Below, piece after piece: positions 39,126 to 42,578 of a DNA stretch of 42,578 nucleotides. The notes beneath the pieces were generated by a model. It was not told where the DNA came from. It worked only from the letters and a program-made list of their open reading frames with translations, and did not search any database. The stretch is from contig JARCRQ010000087.1 in the NCBI GenBank assembly GCA_029850585.1, positions 1 to 42,578 of the forward strand, given 5' to 3'. Both the position numbers and the translations under genes were made by a program. The stretch comes from Sideroxydans sp. (GTDB lineage: Bacteria; Pseudomonadota; Gammaproteobacteria; Burkholderiales; Gallionellaceae). How positions within the stretch are numbered: the stretch's first letter is position 1; each line of letters starts with the position of its first letter.

Positions 39126-39538
39126 GCGCCCCCCTTTTTGCTAATCCAGCATGTTGCGTTAGCCGTCCAGCCTGTCGGCACGGCGGTGGTTGCGCGGGTG
39201 TTGGCATCGTTCACCGTGAAGGTAAATCCAGCCGTTGACTGACCTGCTGTACCCGCAGCGGTCAGGGTGTAAGACTGTGGCGTAGGCACGGCGCAGGTAA
39301 AGCCAAAATAACGGCTGGTTACAGGAGCCGCTGCGGGGCAGATATAGACGCGATTATCTTGATAGCCTTGCTCCATTTGTACGCGCCAGTTAGCCAGCCC
39401 ATTCGACGCATCCACCAGTTTGGCGCGCAGCACATAATCAGAGTAAGCAGGCACAGCAATGCTGGCAAGAATACCGATGATTGCAACGGTAACCAGCAAT
39501 TCAAGTAGGGTGAAACCTTGTTGTTTTAGGTGCGTCAT
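39119..39538 (-). CDS. pilE: Type IV pilin-like protein PilE
   Basis: The 139-residue product has a short leader MTHLKQQG and FTLLELLVTVAIIGILASIA, with cleavage G8/F9 and Glu5 E13. The AYSDYVLRAKLVDASNGLANWRV stretch is typical of PilE-class (minor) pilins. Four cysteines lie in the globular part, including a C-terminal pair, CWISKKGGAC, likely forming the disulfide-bonded D-region. It is first in the minus-strand operon. No strong Shine-Dalgarno is visible. Confidence 0.9.
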   Translation of the reverse strand: MTHLKQQGFTLLELLVTVAIIGILASIAVPAYSDYVLRAKLVDASNGLANWRVQMEQGYQDNRVYICPAAAPVTSRYFGFTCAVPTPQSYTLTAAGTAGQSTAGFTFTVNDANTRATTAVPTGWTANATCWISKKGGAC

Positions 39539-39923
39539 ATATTTATCGTCGTTAAGTTAAGGCGTAACGGTCTAGTAAATAACTAGACCTCCATTGAAAC
39601 CGAACTTTACCACACCAATAAAAACAAAATATGACCGTTCAACCGTCAAGAATGACCGATAAGTCAATAGCCAAGGCGCGAAGGAGGATAGGTGAGCGAA
39701 GCATCCCGTACAACCCGCTGGATTTTTTGTGGCGGTCAAATGCCCTGTCTGCGCAAAAAGTCGGAGGACTAGTTCGATATGCCTATATAACCTTTGGGTG
39801 GTGAAGCAAGACCATTGGTCGGTACAAAACCACCTATCGTCAATAAAGTTGACCAACTATCGGGATTTGCTTTTGTTATAGCCGCGTTTCGCTATAGTTC
39901 GTGCGACAGTTACGGGGGCAATT
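39539..39923. promoter_or_regulatory. Divergent control region between the two pilin operons
   Basis: This 385-base gap has no gene I can support. It holds a palindrome GGTCTAGT-N5-ACTAGACC (39569-39589) 31 bases before the pilE start; two ATGACCG copies about 20 bases apart near 39631 and 39653; and TATAGC-N8-GCTATA at 39877-39896, ending in TATAGT (39893-39898), a plausible -10 for the plus-strand operon. Promoters for both pilin operons must lie here. I did not find a convincing sigma-54 site. Confidence 0.4.
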
Positions 39924-40439
39924 ATGAAAAAGCGACAAGGTTTCACTTTGATTGAGTTGATGACGGTGGTGGCGATTGTTGGTGTATTTGCCGCAATTGG
40001 AGTGCCTAGCATGACCGAGATGGTGCGCAATAATCGCGTGAGTAGCGCACGCATCAGCTTTATCAGCGACTTGAACTTGGCACACAGCGAAGCGGTTAAG
40101 CGCAATACGCGCGTATTGATATGCAGCGGAACGGCAGTAGGGTGTAGCAATGCGGCAGATTGGGCGGCGACAGGCTGGATTATTTGCTATGACGCGAATA
40201 AAGATGGCGTGTGTGATGTGGCTGTTGCCAACAACCCCAACCCATTTTTAGTGCGCGCACCGTTGCAAAACAGCATTACCTTGACGGGTCCGGCTGCTGC
40301 GGTAATTTACAACGCTATTGGTTCGCAAGGTGTTACGCCTGCGGCGACGCTCTCGTTTACCTTACAGGGTTCTTGGGCGGGTGCGCCAGCGGGAAAAACG
40401 ATTAGTGTCTCTCCAACTGGCTTTACGACGACGCAATAA
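39924..40439 (+). CDS. fimT: FimT/GspH-family minor pseudopilin (second copy)
   Basis: The 171-residue product has leader MKKRQG then FTLIELMTVVAIVGVFAAIGV, with cleavage G6/F7 and Glu5 E11. The RISFISDLNLAHSEAVKRN block is the GspH/FimT signature. The C-terminal domain has two Cys pairs. A GGGG run 5-8 bases before the ATG can serve as ribosome site. It leads the plus-strand operon, a diverged counterpart of the minus-strand set, and its leader is normal where the other copy's is long. Confidence 0.9.
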   Translation: MKKRQGFTLIELMTVVAIVGVFAAIGVPSMTEMVRNNRVSSARISFISDLNLAHSEAVKRNTRVLICSGTAVGCSNAADWAATGWIICYDANKDGVCDVAVANNPNPFLVRAPLQNSITLTGPAAAVIYNAIGSQGVTPAATLSFTLQGSWAGAPAGKTISVSPTGFTTTQ

Positions 40440-40450
40440 AGGTGAGCGTG

Positions 40451-40999
40451 ATGAAAAAAACACTATATACAATTCGCAATCAACACGGCTTTTCTATGAT
40501 GGAAATCTTGGTGACGTTGACCATTGTCGCCACCGCCTTGCTCGGCACAGCGGGCTTGCAAGCACACGCCTTAAAAACCAGCAAAGGCAGCGAATTTCGT
40601 AATCAAGCGATATTTTTGAGCGCGGATATTGTCGAGCGTATGGAAGCGAACAAGGCGGAGGCGGTGGCGGGAAATTACGCCGTGGCGGCGGGTAAAGGTG
40701 CGGTGAGTACTGCCTGCGAGGTCGTTGCGGCGTGTGCTGGGCCTGACTTGACGGCGTATGACTTGGGCAATTGGCAAGCGGCAGTGGCAGCGTTGCCGAG
40801 TGGTTCGGGTTCTATCGCACTCACGACGGCAGGCAATCCTGCTACTTACACCATCACCGTGTCTTGGACAGACCGTGGTGCCGCCGCCGCTGGACAGGCG
40901 GGTGTCGTGGCGGGTGTCGGCACGAATGCGGCGGGCGTGACAGCGGCGACTGGACAAGAAATTGCCGCGCTTACCACCATTAAAATTATCCGTAATTAA
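40451..40999 (+). CDS. pilV: Minor pilin PilV (second copy)
   Basis: The product is 182 residues from the ATG at 40451; GTG codons just upstream in frame are less likely. Leader MKKTLYTIRNQHG then FSMMEILVTLTIVATALLGTAG, with cleavage G13/F14 and Glu5 E18. The QAHALKTSKGSEFRNQA stretch and a DIVERMEANK motif are typical of PilV. It follows fimT by 11 bases. Confidence 0.9.
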   Translation: MKKTLYTIRNQHGFSMMEILVTLTIVATALLGTAGLQAHALKTSKGSEFRNQAIFLSADIVERMEANKAEAVAGNYAVAAGKGAVSTACEVVAACAGPDLTAYDLGNWQAAVAALPSGSGSIALTTAGNPATYTITVSWTDRGAAAAGQAGVVAGVGTNAAGVTAATGQEIAALTTIKIIRN

Positions 41000-41024
41000 G
41001 TTGTTAGCCTGAATCGAGATCAAC

Positions 41025-42170
41025 ATGACACTTAAACACCTTATGCAAGCCCCCCGCCAACGCGGCTTTAATCTGATTGAAATGATGATTGCGATGACAG
41101 TCGGTTTGCTGATTATCGGCGCGCTGATGGCGGTGATTATTGGCGCAGGTACGAGCAGTAAAGCAGGTAACCGCCAATCAGAGCTGCAAACCAATGGTCG
41201 TTACGCGCTGGATGTGATGAGGCGTGACGCGCAAAATGCTGGCTATTACGGCTTGACGGGGCGCGGCATTACCTCCAACCCTAACATCCCAAGCATTCCT
41301 GCGGCGAATGATTGCTTATTGGGGTTTGCCTTAAACATTAGCCAGCGTGTCTGGGGGGCGAATAATGGCATCAACCCATTTAATCCTGCGACCTGCCCTG
41401 AGCTTGCCAATGTGCAGCCCAATACCGACATGCTTGCGGTGCGTTATTTAAGTACTAGCCCCGTGTTGCTTGCCCCAGGTGCGGAAGGAGGTCCGTCGCC
41501 CTTGCCCGATTGCCAAGCGGCAACAGGCGGGCTGTGTTTCCGCTCGGCATATGAGCAAGGCATGTTGTTTAATGCGGGGACACCCGCCGTATTCTTTGAT
41601 CAACCGCAACAAGATCATCTGGTGGAAGTCGATCTTTACTATGTCAATAAAAACACCGTAGGGGCGGACGGCATACCGTCCTTGCGCAAATATAGTTTGT
41701 CGCCCAATGGCATGATGGTCGATGAATTAGTCGTTAGTGGCGTGGAAAATCTGCAAGTGCAATACGGGGTGGATTCTGGCTTATCAGGCAACCCTGCTGG
41801 CGGAGTGGCAGCGGTGGCATCGAGTACCCGGTATTTTGATGCGCGTGACGTAAGTAGCGTTGACCCGCTGGTGTTTGCTAACGGAGCGCAAACGCTAGCG
41901 GGAGCTAAGCGCGATGCGGTTGCCGAGGCGGTGTATAGCGTGAGTCCAGTATGTATAAACGGCGTGCCTTGCGCGGCGGGGGGATCGGAAACGGTATGGG
42001 GCAATGTGAGCGCAGTACGGTTATGGTTGTTGGTCAAAAATAGCGTGCCAGAACCCGCGCCTTACACCAATACCAACACCTACACCATGGGCGACGTGAG
42101 CTACACCCCGCCAGTAGGCGATAGATTCCGCCGACAAGTATTTACGTCAACCGTCCAACTGAGGAACTAA
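41025..42170 (+). CDS. pilW: Minor pilin PilW (second copy)
   Basis: The 381-residue product has leader MTLKHLMQAPRQRG then FNLIEMMIAMTVGLLIIG, with cleavage G14/F15 and Glu5 E19. MRRDAQNAGYYGLTGRG is the usual PilW follow-on block. The C-terminal part ends RFRRQVFTSTVQLRN, the characteristic PilW tail. Equal length with the minus-strand pilW is probably coincidental, since their sequences differ widely. Confidence 0.92.
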   Translation: MTLKHLMQAPRQRGFNLIEMMIAMTVGLLIIGALMAVIIGAGTSSKAGNRQSELQTNGRYALDVMRRDAQNAGYYGLTGRGITSNPNIPSIPAANDCLLGFALNISQRVWGANNGINPFNPATCPELANVQPNTDMLAVRYLSTSPVLLAPGAEGGPSPLPDCQAATGGLCFRSAYEQGMLFNAGTPAVFFDQPQQDHLVEVDLYYVNKNTVGADGIPSLRKYSLSPNGMMVDELVVSGVENLQVQYGVDSGLSGNPAGGVAAVASSTRYFDARDVSSVDPLVFANGAQTLAGAKRDAVAEAVYSVSPVCINGVPCAAGGSETVWGNVSAVRLWLLVKNSVPEPAPYTNTNTYTMGDVSYTPPVGDRFRRQVFTSTVQLRN

Positions 42171-42174
42171 TGCC

Positions 42175-42578
42175 ATGAAAAAGCTCGTTTTTAATCACCA
42201 TCGGCAAGCGGGAGCAACCTTGGTTATCGCGCTGATTGTGTTGATTGTGTTGATGATTTTAGGCGTAGGGGCGGTGATGACGGCGAACAGCCAATTCAAA
42301 ATGGCGGGCAATTTGCAATTTGAAAATCAAGCCAAAAACAATGCTGAAAACCAACTGGCAACGGCCGAGAATTGGCTGAACGCCAACGGCGGACCGACCT
42401 CAACCTATGTGCAAGGCACGCCTGTGGTGACCACCGCAGGGGCGAATTCCTACACGATTGTGTTGCGTGGGGCCAATAAAATTCCCAGTGGCGGCAGTGC
42501 GGCGGTGGGGGTCGCCCCGCCCGCTGGAACAGCAAGTGTGAATTTATTTGAGGTGACGGGGCACGGCGAAAGTGCGCG
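42175..42578 (+). CDS. pilX: Minor pilin assembly protein PilX (second copy, partial)
   Basis: An ATG at 42175, 11 bases after GAGG, opens a frame that continues without stop to the end of the window (134 complete codons). It reads MKKLVFNHHRQAG then ATLVIALIVLIVLMILGVGA, the PilX-type hydrophobic segment without Glu5, followed by FKMAGNLQFENQAKNNAENQ with the MAGN motif. Its 3' end, and probably a second pilY1, lie beyond the window. Confidence 0.85.
   Translation, partial: MKKLVFNHHRQAGATLVIALIVLIVLMILGVGAVMTANSQFKMAGNLQFENQAKNNAENQLATAENWLNANGGPTSTYVQGTPVVTTAGANSYTIVLRGANKIPSGGSAAVGVAPPAGTASVNLFEVTGHGESA

Noticed and set aside
39572-39856. A 94-codon minus-strand frame in the gap between the pilin operons
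   Set aside because: No family likeness, it overlaps the palindromes and probable promoter, and there is no ribosome site; treated as chance.

Overview
The window looks like a betaproteobacterial chromosome segment that starts at the replication origin. The evidence is gene order: dnaA-dnaN-gyrB without recF between dnaN and gyrB, the lysM-dprA-smg-topA block, the def-fmt-rsmB-DUF4390-ntrY-ntrX block, a tkt-gap-pgk-pyk-fba cluster, and type IV pilus minor-pilin operons. The order within the class cannot be fixed from sequence alone. Base composition is visibly AT-rich in the first ~3 kb (origin, dnaA, dnaN) and becomes clearly more GC-rich from gyrB onward.

Layout: (1) 1-5404, origin and replication genes (oriC, dnaA, dnaN, gyrB). 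(2) 5484-10742, ycaO and convergent glnA separated by two strong hairpin terminators; glnA has a recognisable sigma-54 promoter and a pair of NtrC-like upstream sites that overlap the 3' end of a CDF metal exporter; then a divergent rhodanese. (3) 10743-13411, an accessory island: the C-terminal remnant of an IS3-like transposase, a two-gene nucleotidyltransferase module resembling a toxin-antitoxin pair, a 65-bp palindromic element, and a small integrase-less cluster of integron gene cassettes. The cluster has three attC sites around a methyltransferase, a small exported protein and the tail of a third cassette gene, and is bracketed by inverted copies of a short repeat. (4) 13441-18662, minus-strand lysM-dprA-smg-topA. 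(5) 18763-24819, plus-strand def-fmt-rsmB-DUF4390-ntrY-ntrX, nearly all overlapping or abutting. NtrX is a short receiver-plus-Fis protein with no AAA+ sigma-54 activator domain. (6) 24941-31890, central carbon cluster tkt-gap-pgk-pyk-fba with intercistronic hairpins, closed by two terminators. (7) 32042-42578, type IV pilus accessory genes in two divergent paralogous operons. The minus-strand operon is pilE-fimT-pilV-pilW-pilX-pilY1, followed by a His/Asp/Glu-rich exported protein. The plus-strand operon is fimT-pilV-pilW-pilX and runs off the end of the window.

The most interesting region is the integron-cassette cluster at 11.8-13.4 kb. Other points of interest are the domain-reduced NtrX beside an NtrY kinase, the sigma-54/NtrC-type control of glnA, the duplicated minor-pilin operons, and the PilY1 with a degenerate MIDAS and an EF-hand-like loop. 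No tRNA, rRNA or CRISPR array was recognised.
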